From assembly GCA_008680965.1 (NCBI GenBank), contig NAKE01000001.1, positions 1,178,001 through 1,242,000 on the forward strand: a stretch of 64,000 bases of DNA, read 5' to 3'. Position 1 is the stretch's first letter, and each line of letters opens with the position of its first letter. This document shows, piece by piece, positions 50,254 through 59,731 of this stretch. Source of the stretch: Collinsella aerofaciens. GTDB lineage: Bacteria; Actinomycetota; Coriobacteriia; Coriobacteriales; Coriobacteriaceae. The position numbers and the translations under genes are program-made. The notes beneath the pieces are model-generated. The model did no database searches. It was not told where the DNA came from and was given only the letters and a program-made list of their open reading frames with translations.

Positions 50254-50505
50254 GTGGACTACTTAGTAAGACGAATTGCGAAAACTCGATACTTCCGCGA
50301 TAAGTTTATACAGGCTTATGCAGCTCGATATTATCCGATATCGTCTGCAAGTAGATTTAAAGCGATGATTGACCGTGCGAGGCATAGATTTTATTTTTGG
50401 AGGGGGCTTAATGGCAAAGACAATACGAGATTCCCGTATCGAATTACTTCGCATTGTCCTTATGTGGACGGTAATGGCTCATCATTTCGTTGTTCACAAC
50501 GCTGA
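50254..50505 (+). CDS. Possible small protein overlapping the acyltransferase start
   Basis: An 83-codon frame begins at GTG 50254 after GGAAGAAAG. Its first 50 residues (DYLVRRIAKTRYFRDKFIQAY...) are basic and aromatic and do not look like a shadow of another gene, since nothing else occupies 50194-50410. The second half overlaps the acyltransferase frame. It might be a remnant of an upstream gene. No family recognised. Confidence 0.3.
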   Translation: MDYLVRRIAKTRYFRDKFIQAYAARYYPISSASRFKAMIDRARHRFYFWRGLNGKDNTRFPYRITSHCPYVDGNGSSFRCSQR

Positions 50506-51504
50506 TTCTGTTTCCGCATTTCCTGGTTCGTTTACTAGGTTTTTCTACAATATCTTTTTCTATCCAATTGGAAGAACTGCGGTCGGCTGCTTTGTTGCCA
50601 TAACAATCTGGTTTGTTGCGGGGAAAGTCGAATACTCCATAAATAAGGCTGTTAAACGGATAGCTTCAATCGAAGGCACGGTTCTCTTTTATAGTATTGC
50701 GCTGGGTTTTTTCTTCATACTTCGCGGCGATATTCAAGTAAGTCCAACCAATTTGATAGGTATTTTTGCACCAACTCTTACTGGTTCTAGTTGGTGGTTT
50801 GTAACCGTCTATGCATGGCTTGTATTTTTGCTGCCCTTTATAATTCCAGCTTTGCATGCGTTGGGCCAGAAACTACATCTATACTACATCTATATCTAAT
50901 AGTCTTTCTGGTCTCTGTCTTTGGATTCCTGCGTTATGTGCCGCTCTTTTGGATTCCCATCGACGGGCTACTAGTGGATTTTATTATAATTTGCGTTTTT
51001 GTTTCCTATATTCGCTGGTATGTAGATTTGTCAACAGTGGATATACGGTGCCTGGTTGCCTGCTGCATTGCTGCCTTTGTGGGAGTTGCAATCTCGTTTT
51101 ATGGTCAATTCCATTTTGATGGTTTGCTGGGTTCGACATTTGCGAATTTGTATAACGGCTTTTTCGGTTCGCCGGCGTCTATTTTTTCGTTAGCTATAGC
51201 CATCTCGGTCTTGTTGATTGATTTAAAAATGCCGCATTTTTCCTCCCGTTTCGTTAACGCTATCGCAAAACTTTGTTTTGCTACTTACCTTATTTCTGAC
51301 TATGGGCCCATTCAAAGTTGGCTTTGGAGCTCGCTGTTTCCCTTTACGCGTGTCGGCGTTGGGCTGGGAATATTGCAGGTACTTTTTGTTCCAACGGTTG
51401 TGTTCGCGATCTGCTTAATGCTGGAAGGTCTCAGGAAGCTCTTGGGTGGTTTCATCATACGTTTTATCGGTCCTTGCGATTTGTTAAATAAAGCTTTGTC
51501 GTAG
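50411..51504 (+). pseudogene. Acyltransferase-3 family membrane protein, frameshifted by an 11-bp tandem duplication
   Basis: The first frame (50411-50899) encodes the typical N-terminus of an integral-membrane sugar O-acyltransferase, IRDSRIELLRIVLMWTVMAHHF with the catalytic-type HH pair, and four hydrophobic segments. It stops at 50897-50899. A second frame continues the same protein with five or six further membrane segments to 51504. The break is a perfect direct duplication CTACATCTATA at 50873-50883 and 50884-50894. Removing one 11-bp unit joins ...GQKLHLYLIVFLVSVFG... into one frame of about 360 residues. GGAGG precedes ATG 50411. The gene may be off in this clone and restorable by slippage. 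Confidence 0.85.
50873..50894 (+). repeat. 11-bp tandem duplication, two units
   Basis: CTACATCTATA occurs twice in direct succession. Since 11 is not a multiple of three, gain or loss changes the reading frame of the acyltransferase gene. Confidence 0.92.
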
Positions 51505-51962
51505 AACCAAGACTTTTGACATTTTCTTCCGCATACGTGAGTTGACACGATCCCTCTACACAGGTGATGGAACGATTGGGATTCTGTACCAGCGTTCTCT
51601 GGTTGTAGCGGATTGGTCGATAACCATCTAGGAAAGTGCGTCGTGGGCACGCAAGGCCAGTTATAGGCATGGTAACGCCCACGGTTGTTGCAACTAAGAC
51701 GACTATCACCGAGGCAGCTGTTAAGAAGCCGATCGAGCCGAAGGCTGACGTGGTAACCGTTGCGAAGTTATCTGAGACCGTCGATGATGACTCGGTTGAC
51801 ATGCCTCTGGTGCTTGTGTTGTTGGAGGCGCTATTAATTGCTGTAGAGGCTTCGGTTTAAATCAAGGAATCGTACCGGTTTCCACACCAATAGAATGCGC
51901 TGGCCGCATATTACGTATCGATACGGGCATGGTATTGCGTTTTTTAATTTGCGGCCACAAAG
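51505..51962. other. 458-bp region with no assignable gene
   Basis: A 112-codon minus-strand frame (51464-51802) begins with a Ser/Thr-rich segment and a hydrophobic helix (about residues 21-48), and a plus-strand frame of about 63 codons overlaps it. Neither has a convincing ribosome site or known family. The region separates a frameshifted gene from a pseudogene and is probably decayed sequence. Confidence 0.4.
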
Positions 51963-52349
51963 ATGCCTTTTGCAAAGCGTGAGGGCCATCTTGCCCGTGC
52001 CGTGCGCCCGGGCAACTTCAGTGCCGTAACGGGCGCCTGTTAGATGGTCCGGCGCGACGTATTTGAGCAGGTTGGCGGCTACAACGAGGAATTCGCCGTC
52101 GGCTTTAACGACGCGGACTTTTGTCTGCGCGTGTGGGAGGCGGGCTACCGCACCATCTTTACGCCCTATGCCGAGCTGTACCACTACGAGTTCACCTCGC
52201 GCGGCAGGGAAGAGGCCGACGAGGAAAAGCTGCGCCGCTGGAAGTGCGAGCAAGCACTGTTCATGCAGCGTTGGCCAGAGTTCTTTTAGTACGGTGATCC
52301 CTGGCTCGGGCCGAACCTATCTCCCGACAGTGAGTACTTCTCGCTTTAG
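51963..52349 (+). pseudogene. 3' fragment of a GT2 gene with two in-frame stops
   Basis: Translation from 51963 matches the last 125 or so residues of the gene at 47707 (KREGxLxRAVRPGN; VRRDVFEQVGGYNEEFAVGFNDADFCLRVWEAGYRTIF; GDPWLGPNLS). A TAG replaces the Gln codon in GACQMVRR and another TAG lies after RWPEFF. The N-terminal 700 residues are missing. Similarity remains high, so it is a recent remnant. Confidence 0.9.
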
Positions 52350-52851
52350 GAGCGAAGTGATTCCAAGATCCGGCAAAGTGTCCTCAAGAGCTGCAAGAGC
52401 GGTGGGGGCAATTGTTTGCCAGTGTTTGATTCAGGAAGACCATGTCTAACTTTTCTACAATTAATGGCTCGATCATTCTGTCAATGAAGCCTCAGACGCC
52501 TCTGATGCAAGCGAAACACTGAGGCATTTTGCTGTATTTCACGGCTATGTAAACGCTTTCGCCGCCTGCCGCGTCTTTAAACGAATTATGTCGAATTGCT
52601 TGCTTCAGTGGATTTTCGTGTCACTGGTGCTTGCGCTGTTTAGGTGCGGCTAATTGCTTCAAAAATCAGTGCTTTACGCTGTATCTTTGGAAGGGCGAAA
52701 AACCCGCTGAGTACGCTTGTTGTCTTTTGTAGGGGCAGGTTCCATCTGCCTTTATGACAATTCCCGTGCTTTGGACAACTGGACTTCCGATGCGGAGGAT
52801 ATTGTAAGATAATTTATCCTTAGTATCATTATTTGTGATGGGGGATACAAT
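52350..52851. other. 502-bp gap upstream of the wall hydrolase gene
   Basis: A hairpin GCCTCAG/CTGAGGC (52489-52495 with 52519-52525) followed by ATTTT may be a terminator. The last 60 bp are AT-rich and likely hold the promoter of the next gene. No gene seen. Confidence 0.4.
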
Positions 52852-55800
52852 ATGAAAAAGGCATTGCGTGCCTCAACAGCGTTTTCTTTAGCTGCACTCT
52901 TGACGATTTCATCCTTGATGAGCCCTGTAGCCGCTGCTTATGCTGCGAATAGCGTGCAATCTGTGGATATTACATCAGATGCTGCGTCCGCAGACGATCC
53001 TGCAGCTTCACATGACGAGGGCGCTGCCGACGGAGACATAGCTGTTGAGCAATCGTCGCCGGCGGGCGTCGACGAATCGGCTGATGAGGATTTCGGTGTA
53101 GATGCTTCTTTGGCTGAGCCGCAAACTGAATCGACTGATTCTTCTTTTCAATATATATACCTTGCCTATCCGAACCTTATTAGCGGGACTGACCAAGTCG
53201 TCGCGTTTGCAACTCCTAATGACAGCGATACCATCGCCTCCGCAACACTAAACTATGTTAGCGCCAACGGAGTTCATGGAGCGGTTGACGCTTCCGCGCA
53301 GGCTGTAAATTCTGCTGCATTTACATTTGGCTCGAAGCTAGATCTCAATACATATTTTCTTACTTCAATAACCTATGTTCTGCAGGGCGATGATGCTGAA
53401 CATGAGATTGATCTCTCTGACAGGGATTATTCTTTTGCGGTTGTTGAGAGCTCTGCTAATTCCGAGGGCACTTCCGTTTACTATGCGGACGGCGAAGGCA
53501 ATGCTGTTGAGGCCCAATCCATCAAACAGGCGTTGGAGTGTGCTGATTCACCGGACGGCATTTCTACTTATGCCACACGCTCGGCTCGAAAAAACGTTCG
53601 GGTAATTGCCCTTGATGCTGGCCATGGCGGCACTGATCCCGGCGCACAGGGAAATGGAAAGAGTGAGGCGGATCTAACTTGGAAGATTGTTGCTGCTTGC
53701 AAGAATAAGCTTGAGGCGTATGGTTTTAAAGTCGTTCTTGCGCGCGAGCAAAGCGGCGGCTACTCCGGAAATGATTTCCTTTATCGTGTCCAGCGATGTG
53801 TGAGTCAAGGCGCGCAGGCCTTTGTTAGCTTCCATATTAATTCCGGTTCTCCTGTTGCCCATGGCGCTGAGGTATATGCCCCCACTGCCAATGAATATGA
53901 TTACACGCAAGTTTCAGTCGAGCTCGCGAATAAAGTTATGAACAACCTCGCTTCTATGGGGCTCAGCTATCGCGGTGTATTCCAGATGGAAGTTGGAGAT
54001 GAGTTTGCGGTCATCCGTTGTGCCCGCGAGCAAGGTATTCCCGGCATCTTAATCGAGCATGGCTTTATTTCTAATGCGGGGGACGTGTTGAATTATTTTA
54101 GCGATGCTGGTTGCAAACGCCTTGGCGAAGCTGATGCCGATGCGATTATTGCGCAATTTCCTAAGTCAACTTGGCTCGATTATTCTTCCGTATTCGATGC
54201 TAATTACTATTTGTCGCTTTATCCCGACGTAGCCAAAGCTACTTCTGGAAATAGTGATTTAGCTCTAGACCATTTTATTAACTATGGCATGAGCGAAGGC
54301 AGGCGCGGCTCTGCTAACTTTGACGTACAGAGTTATTTTAATGAGTATCCAGATTTAAGAGCTGCTTTTGGCTTTGATTTAGTTAAGTACTATGAGCATT
54401 ACGTTACAGCTGGAAAAGCGGAAGGAAGGCATGGGACCGGATGCTCAAAGATTGAAGGATATGCTACGGCTATCAATGGCGTTGATTATTCATCCGTTTA
54501 TGACCCCTCATTTTATCTATCGAATAACGAAGACATTCGTAACGCTTTTTCTAAACGAAGCCCCGCTGGCGTTGTAATGATTAACGATGCTGCCGTGCTG
54601 CGCCATTTCATCAACTGCGGCATGGCGGAGGGACGGCGCGGGAACGAGTCCTTCGACGTGCTGAGCTATTACAATAGATACCCCGACCTCCGTCGCGCAT
54701 TCGGTGCCAACCTCACAGCTTTATATGGCCATTACCTCAGCAGCGGTCGCGCTGAGGGGAGGATCACGACCGGATGCGATTCCCTCACGGGTGCTGTTGT
54801 TTCGCAAGGCGGTACCGATTATTCCCCCGTTTACGATTTCTACTTCTATACCTCTAACAACGGAGACGTCCTGAGTGCCTTTACAACCGTCAGGGGCGGT
54901 CTGAGGTTCGTTGACGATGCTGCCGTGCTGCGCCATTTCATCAACTGCGGCATGGCGGAGGGACGGCGCGGGAACGAGTCCTTCGACGTGCTGAGCTATT
55001 ACAATAGATACCCCGACCTCCGTCGCGCATTCGGTGCCAACCTCACAGCTTTATATGGCCATTACCTCAGCAGCGGTCGCGCTGAGGGGAGGATCACGAC
55101 CGGATGCGATTCCCTCACGGGTGCTGTTGTTTCGCAAGGCGGTACCGATTATTCCCCCGTTTACGATTTCTACTTCTATACCTCTAACAACGGAGACGTC
55201 CTGAGTAACTTTACAACCGTCAGGGGCGGTCTGAGGTTCGTTGACGATGCTGCCGTGCTGCGCCATTTCATCAACTGCGGCATGGCGGAGGGACGGCGCG
55301 GGAGCGAGTCCTTCGACGTTTACGGCTATCGAAATCGTTATATGGACCTGAGGAAGGCTTTCGGACTGAACCTGAAGAACTATTACATGCATTATTTGAA
55401 TTGCGGCATTAAGGAGGGACGCAATGGCGCAAGTATGACTGGATATGAAGGTCTTATTATGTCGCCCGCTTATTCAACCTATCTAGATGCCGCTAATCAT
55501 TTCACAAAGATAATGGGCTCTAAAGGATTCCCTTCAGCCGTTTACGCGGATAGGGGAGCGTCGAACATTAGAGATTTCTGCAAAATTCTATATGAAGAGG
55601 CTCAGTCGGAGGGTGTCTCGCCTGAGGTTTTATATGGACAGGTGGTGAAAGAAACGGGGTTTTTAAAGTTTGGAAATTTGGTCCAGCCTAATCAGTGCAA
55701 CTTTGGAGGCCTTGGCGCCACTGGGCCTGGCAACCCAGGCTATAGCTTCGGATCTGTTCGTGAAGGACTACGAGCTCAGGTTCAACATCTAAAGGCGTAT

Positions 55801-55962
55801 GGTTCAACGGAACCCTTGGTCAATCCATGTATTGATGCTCGCTTTAAATATGTCAGTCGTGGTTGCGCTCCGAGAACCATTGATTTAAATGGTAAATGGG
55901 CTGTTCCTGGCGTTGGATATGGTGAAAGCATTGATGCAATCGCTAGAGAGGTTATTGGTTAG
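52852..55962 (+). CDS. Secreted two-domain wall hydrolase: amidase, internal repeats, glucosaminidase-like
   Basis: The 1036-residue protein has a signal peptide (about 1-32, AYAA). An acidic linker and a small domain follow (to about 240). An amidase_3 domain (about 247-435) has the zinc His in ALDAGHGGTDPGA, Glu in GKSEADL, His in VSFHINS and catalytic Glu in LIEHGFIS, an N-acetylmuramoyl-L-alanine amidase. Residues about 440-865 form repeats with the pattern YYNRYPDLRRAFG...HYLSSGRAEGR. The C-terminus (about 876-1036) resembles an endo-beta-N-acetylglucosaminidase (Glu in VVKETGFLKFG; NQCNFGGLGATG). Two 330-bp units are nearly identical at DNA level. Position in the polysaccharide locus suggests wall remodelling during export. 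Confidence 0.88.
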   Translation: MKKALRASTAFSLAALLTISSLMSPVAAAYAANSVQSVDITSDAASADDPAASHDEGAADGDIAVEQSSPAGVDESADEDFGVDASLAEPQTESTDSSFQYIYLAYPNLISGTDQVVAFATPNDSDTIASATLNYVSANGVHGAVDASAQAVNSAAFTFGSKLDLNTYFLTSITYVLQGDDAEHEIDLSDRDYSFAVVESSANSEGTSVYYADGEGNAVEAQSIKQALECADSPDGISTYATRSARKNVRVIALDAGHGGTDPGAQGNGKSEADLTWKIVAACKNKLEAYGFKVVLAREQSGGYSGNDFLYRVQRCVSQGAQAFVSFHINSGSPVAHGAEVYAPTANEYDYTQVSVELANKVMNNLASMGLSYRGVFQMEVGDEFAVIRCAREQGIPGILIEHGFISNAGDVLNYFSDAGCKRLGEADADAIIAQFPKSTWLDYSSVFDANYYLSLYPDVAKATSGNSDLALDHFINYGMSEGRRGSANFDVQSYFNEYPDLRAAFGFDLVKYYEHYVTAGKAEGRHGTGCSKIEGYATAINGVDYSSVYDPSFYLSNNEDIRNAFSKRSPAGVVMINDAAVLRHFINCGMAEGRRGNESFDVLSYYNRYPDLRRAFGANLTALYGHYLSSGRAEGRITTGCDSLTGAVVSQGGTDYSPVYDFYFYTSNNGDVLSAFTTVRGGLRFVDDAAVLRHFINCGMAEGRRGNESFDVLSYYNRYPDLRRAFGANLTALYGHYLSSGRAEGRITTGCDSLTGAVVSQGGTDYSPVYDFYFYTSNNGDVLSNFTTVRGGLRFVDDAAVLRHFINCGMAEGRRGSESFDVYGYRNRYMDLRKAFGLNLKNYYMHYLNCGIKEGRNGASMTGYEGLIMSPAYSTYLDAANHFTKIMGSKGFPSAVYADRGASNIRDFCKILYEEAQSEGVSPEVLYGQVVKETGFLKFGNLVQPNQCNFGGLGATGPGNPGYSFGSVREGLRAQVQHLKAYGSTEPLVNPCIDARFKYVSRGCAPRTIDLNGKWAVPGVGYGESIDAIAREVIG
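54585..55314 (+). repeat. 330-bp near-identical tandem repeats
   Basis: Units at 54585-54914 and 54915-55244 are nearly identical (the seen difference is GC to AA near 54877/55207, Ala to Asn). A third partial unit starts at 55245 and keeps identity for about 70 bp. Each unit is 110 codons. Confidence 0.92.
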
Positions 55963-55997
55963 GCTATTTAATTAGATCTAAAATCGATTGGGTAAAT

Positions 55998-57200
55998 TTG
56001 ACTGATAGTTTAAAGAAAAACATTACATGGAATACTGTTGGCTCTATTGCATACCTTGCTTGCCAGTGGTTAACGACAGTTGCTGTAGTTCGACTATCGT
56101 CGGATTTTAACTATGCCGGAGATTTATCTTTGGCAATGACAATCAGCAATCTATTTGTTCCGATCGGTTTATATAAGATTCGATCCTTTCAAGTATCCGA
56201 TCTTTCATGTGAGTATTCTTCAGGGGAGTATATTGGTTTTCGTTTAATCACAATAGCGCTGGGGTTTGTTTTCGTAGTGCCTTATGCATTCTTTACCTGT
56301 CAGCAGTCTTCTCTTCTTCCCGTGTACCTCTATTGCATATATAAGTCAATTGAAGTCATGGTTGATGTGTTTCATGGCATTGATCAAAAAGCTGGAAATA
56401 TGATTTATTGCGGTATGTCGATGCTGCTGAGGGGTATTTTGTCTCTACTGGTGTTTTGTGCCGGAATGTATATTTCACATTCTCTTGTGTTGAGTATCGT
56501 TCTGATGATTGCGGTGTCTCTCCCCGTGGCGATTGTTGATGCACATTGGGCCTCTAATTTCGATTTGATTGTTCCTTCTTTTAGGTTCAAGGCGATGACT
56601 GAACTGTTTTATAAGTGTCTTCCCGCTACGGTTGGGGTTTTTTGTTGCGCTGCGGTTACATCCGTTTCGCGTCAGGAACTTGCTACCGTGCTGGGGGCCT
56701 CAATGTTGGGTGTTTATTCCTCGGTGTGTTCTCCCGCAGCAATCGTTCAGGCGGGTGCTGCTAATGCCTATGCCCCTTTGCTCGGCGCGTTTGCGAGCGC
56801 TAGTGAGTCGGGGGATAAAAAATCATTTAATACTATGTTGATGAAGGTCGTTCTTGGCGCCCTTGTTTTGTCCATTGTTATTTTGTTCGCTTGTTTTATC
56901 TGCGGCGACTACATGTTGGGGCTAATATTTGGTGACCAAATCCATCAGTACTCTTTTTTGCTGTACGGTGCGGTTATTAGCTCTCTGCTTACGGCGTTTA
57001 TCGGTTTCTTTTCCGACCTGACGATTGTTAAGAGAAAGATGGCCGGTAATCTTGTCGGTAATTTAGTCGCCTTAATCGTTGCTGTCCCCCTTTCTGGCTT
57101 ATTGATTCAGCTATTTGGACCTAACGGAACGAGTGCTGCAATTTCGCTTGCTTATTTTGTCGGATGTGTCGCGATGCTTCCATGCATTATTCGGAAATAA
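55998..57200 (+). CDS. Polysaccharide flippase-like membrane protein
   Basis: The 400-residue protein has about 12 hydrophobic segments spaced as in Wzx/MATE-type flippases that move lipid-linked oligosaccharides across the membrane. It begins NITWNTVGSIAYLACQWLTTVAVVRL, the usual Wzx start, and ends with a pair of helices GTSAAISLAYFVGCVAMLPC. Sequence conservation in this family is low, so the call rests on topology and neighbourhood. The start is TTG at 55998 with a weak ribosome site. Codon use is AT-rich, unlike the fnl genes that follow. Confidence 0.78.
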   Translation: MTDSLKKNITWNTVGSIAYLACQWLTTVAVVRLSSDFNYAGDLSLAMTISNLFVPIGLYKIRSFQVSDLSCEYSSGEYIGFRLITIALGFVFVVPYAFFTCQQSSLLPVYLYCIYKSIEVMVDVFHGIDQKAGNMIYCGMSMLLRGILSLLVFCAGMYISHSLVLSIVLMIAVSLPVAIVDAHWASNFDLIVPSFRFKAMTELFYKCLPATVGVFCCAAVTSVSRQELATVLGASMLGVYSSVCSPAAIVQAGAANAYAPLLGAFASASESGDKKSFNTMLMKVVLGALVLSIVILFACFICGDYMLGLIFGDQIHQYSFLLYGAVISSLLTAFIGFFSDLTIVKRKMAGNLVGNLVALIVAVPLSGLLIQLFGPNGTSAAISLAYFVGCVAMLPCIIRK

Positions 57201-57451
57201 TGCATCAGAGATTCGCTAAATACATAGATATAAAAGTGTTTGGCTGAAGCTATATAACCACTTGCAATGACTTCTTAAACGCTAATTGGTGGTGTTATCA
57301 GTTTTAACGTAGGTATAAACGCTTTTTAATTCTAATTTATGCGCAGTAGTCGTCTTTTCGTTTAGGATAAGAAGCGTATCAATAGGTTAAGCATTGACTT
57401 GCATTTTGTTTTAGTTTCATTCGCCTTTAGTTTATTTAATTGGAGCTTGAA
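57201..57451. other. 251-bp AT-rich junction before the fnl genes
   Basis: The sequence is strongly AT-rich and ends at GGAGC before the next start. Composition changes abruptly at about 57470. No terminator or clear promoter seen. Confidence 0.4.
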
Positions 57452-58507
57452 ATGTGCGATAGTGTATTCAAAGACAGGACCCTTATGATCACGGGCGGCA
57501 CCGGCTCGTTCGGCAACACCGTGCTCAAGCACTTCATGAACACCGACCTGGCCGAGATCCGCATCTTCTCTCGCGACGAGAAGAAGCAGGACGACATGCG
57601 CCACCGCCTGCAGGAGAAGTCCCCTGAGCTCGCCTCCAAGGTGCGCTTCTTCATCGGAGACGTCCGCAACGCCCAGAGCGTGCGCGACGCCATGCACGGC
57701 GTGGACTACATCTTCCACGCCGCCGCCCTCAAGCAGGTGCCCTCCTGCGAGTTCTTCCCCATGGAGGCCGTGCGCACCAACGTCATCGGCACGGACAACG
57801 TGCTCCACGCCGCGATCGAGGAGGGCGTCGACCGCGTCGTGTGCCTGTCCACCGACAAGGCGGCCTACCCCATCAACGCCATGGGCAAGTCCAAGGCCAT
57901 GATGGAGTCCATCATCTACGCCAACGCCCGCAACGGCGCCGGCCGCACCACCATCTGCTGCACCCGCTACGGCAACGTCATGTGCTCGCGCGGCTCGGTG
58001 ATCCCCCTCTTCATCGACCGCATCCGCAAGGGCGAGCCGCTGACGGTCACCGACCCCAACATGACCCGCTTCCTCATGAACCTGGACGAGGCCGTGGACC
58101 TGGTGCAGTTCGCCTTCGAGCACGCCAACCCCGGCGACCTGTTCATCCAGAAGGCGCCGGCGTCGACCATCGGCGACCTCGCCGAGGCCGTGCAGGAGGT
58201 CTTCGGCCGCGTGGGCACCCAGGTCATCGGCACCCGCCACGGCGAGAAGCTCTTCGAGACCCTCATGACCCGCGAGGAGCGCCTGAGGTCCGAGGACATG
58301 GGCGGCTACTACCGCGTGGCCTGCGACTCGCGCGACCTCAACTACGACAAGTTCGTCGTCGACGGCGAGGTGGAGACCCAGGCCGACGAGTCCTACACCT
58401 CCCACAACACCGAGAGGCTCGACGTGGAGGGCACCATCGCCAAGATCAAGACCGCCGAGTACGTGCAGCTGGCCCTCGAGGCCCGCGAGCACGAGGCGGT
58501 GCAGTAG
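57452..58507 (+). CDS. fnlA: UDP-GlcNAc 4,6-dehydratase/5-epimerase (FnlA/CapE/WbjB type)
   Basis: This SDR-superfamily enzyme performs the first step of UDP-L-FucNAc synthesis, producing the 2-acetamido-2,6-dideoxy-beta-L-arabino-hexos-4-ulose nucleotide. The 351-residue product has the NAD-binding GGTGSFGN, GDVRN, HAAALKQVPSCEFFPMEAVRTNV and the atypical active-site pattern AMGKSKAMME, where Met replaces the usual Tyr, typical of inverting dehydratases. It is followed after 1 bp by fnlB. The codons are strongly GC-ending. Confidence 0.9.
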   Translation: MCDSVFKDRTLMITGGTGSFGNTVLKHFMNTDLAEIRIFSRDEKKQDDMRHRLQEKSPELASKVRFFIGDVRNAQSVRDAMHGVDYIFHAAALKQVPSCEFFPMEAVRTNVIGTDNVLHAAIEEGVDRVVCLSTDKAAYPINAMGKSKAMMESIIYANARNGAGRTTICCTRYGNVMCSRGSVIPLFIDRIRKGEPLTVTDPNMTRFLMNLDEAVDLVQFAFEHANPGDLFIQKAPASTIGDLAEAVQEVFGRVGTQVIGTRHGEKLFETLMTREERLRSEDMGGYYRVACDSRDLNYDKFVVDGEVETQADESYTSHNTERLDVEGTIAKIKTAEYVQLALEAREHEAVQ

Positions 58508-58508
58508 G

Positions 58509-59726
58509 GTGCGCGTACTCGTCACCGGCGCCAGGGGCTTCGTGGGGAGGAACCTCTGCTGCGCGCTGAAGAACATTAGGGACGGCAAGGACCGCCGAGC
58601 CAAATACCAGCCGCTCCTTCCCCTCGAGGTCATGGAGTACGACATCGACTCGATGCCCGCCGAGCTCGATGACTACTGCTCCCGCGCCGACTTCGTGTTC
58701 AACCTGGCCGGCGTCAACCGCCCCGAGGACCAGTCCGAGTTCATGGAGGGCAACTTCGGGTTCGCCTCCACGCTGCTGGACACGCTCGAGCGCCACGGGA
58801 ACAAATGCCCCGTCATGCTCTCCAGCTCCGCGCAGGCGAGCCTGTCCGGCCGCTTCGAGGGCTCCGTATACGGCGAGTCGAAGCTCGCGGGGGAGGGCCT
58901 GTTCCGGGAGTACTCGGGGCGCACCGGCGCCCCGGTGCTCATCTACCGCTTCCCGAACCTCTACGGCAAGTGGTGCCGCCCGCGCTACAACTCCGCCGTG
59001 GCCACCTTCTGCGACGCCATAGCCAACGGCCGCCCCTACACCGTCAACGACCCATCCGTGGAGCTGGAGCTCCTCTACATCGACGACCTGGTCGACGAGA
59101 TGCTGGGCGCCCTGCTGGGCGAGGAGCACCGCTGCGGCTACGAGGGCCTCGATAGGGTAGAGGGAGACGGGTTCTGCTATGTCCCGGAAACCGACGTGAA
59201 GACCCTGGGCGAGATCGTCTGCCTGCTCGACAGCTTCCGCGACAGCCGCGAGACGCTCTCGGTGCCCGACCTGACCGAGGGCTCCTTCTCCAAGAAGCTC
59301 TGGAGCACGTTCCTGTCCTACTACGAGCCGGGGCACTTCGCCTACGGGCTCAGGCCCAACGTGGACGGCCGCGGCTCGTTCACGGAGTTCCTGCGAACGC
59401 CCGAGCGCGGCCAGGTCTCCATCAACGTCTCGAGGCCCGGCATCACCAAGGGCAACCACTGGCACATGAGCAAGTGGGAGAGGTTCCTGGTGGTCTCCGG
59501 CACCGCGTCGATCAAGCTCAGGAAGGTGGGGGAGGACTCCGATGGAAACCCGTTCCCCGTCGACGAGTACATCGTCTCGGGTTCCGACATGCGCGCCGTG
59601 GAGATGGTCCCCGGCTACACGCACTCCATCACCAACCTGTCCGACACCGAGGACCTCGTGACGGTCATGTGGGCCAACGAGCCCTTCGACCCCGAGAACC
59701 CCGACACCTACTACGAGGAAGTCTAG
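58509..59726 (+). CDS. fnlB: Bifunctional epimerase/reductase FnlB (CapF/WbjC type)
   Basis: The second pathway enzyme. The 405-residue protein has an SDR domain (GARGFVGRNL, NLAGVNRPEDQSEF, YGESKLAGEGLFREY) for NADPH reduction and a C-terminal cupin (about 280-405; GITKGNHWHMSKWERFLVV, VPGYTHSITNLSD) for C3 epimerisation. It starts with GTG one base after the fnlA stop. CapF of Staphylococcus has the same architecture. Confidence 0.9.
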   Translation: MRVLVTGARGFVGRNLCCALKNIRDGKDRRAKYQPLLPLEVMEYDIDSMPAELDDYCSRADFVFNLAGVNRPEDQSEFMEGNFGFASTLLDTLERHGNKCPVMLSSSAQASLSGRFEGSVYGESKLAGEGLFREYSGRTGAPVLIYRFPNLYGKWCRPRYNSAVATFCDAIANGRPYTVNDPSVELELLYIDDLVDEMLGALLGEEHRCGYEGLDRVEGDGFCYVPETDVKTLGEIVCLLDSFRDSRETLSVPDLTEGSFSKKLWSTFLSYYEPGHFAYGLRPNVDGRGSFTEFLRTPERGQVSINVSRPGITKGNHWHMSKWERFLVVSGTASIKLRKVGEDSDGNPFPVDEYIVSGSDMRAVEMVPGYTHSITNLSDTEDLVTVMWANEPFDPENPDTYYEEV

Positions 59727-59731
59727 AGGTT

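Noticed and set aside
51464..51802. A 112-codon minus-strand gene
   Set aside because: It overlaps the end of the acyltransferase frame, lacks a good ribosome site and matches no family I know; kept only as a note in the gap description.
54585..55314. CRISPR-like repeats
   Set aside because: The repeats are 330 bp, contiguous and in frame inside a secreted protein gene.
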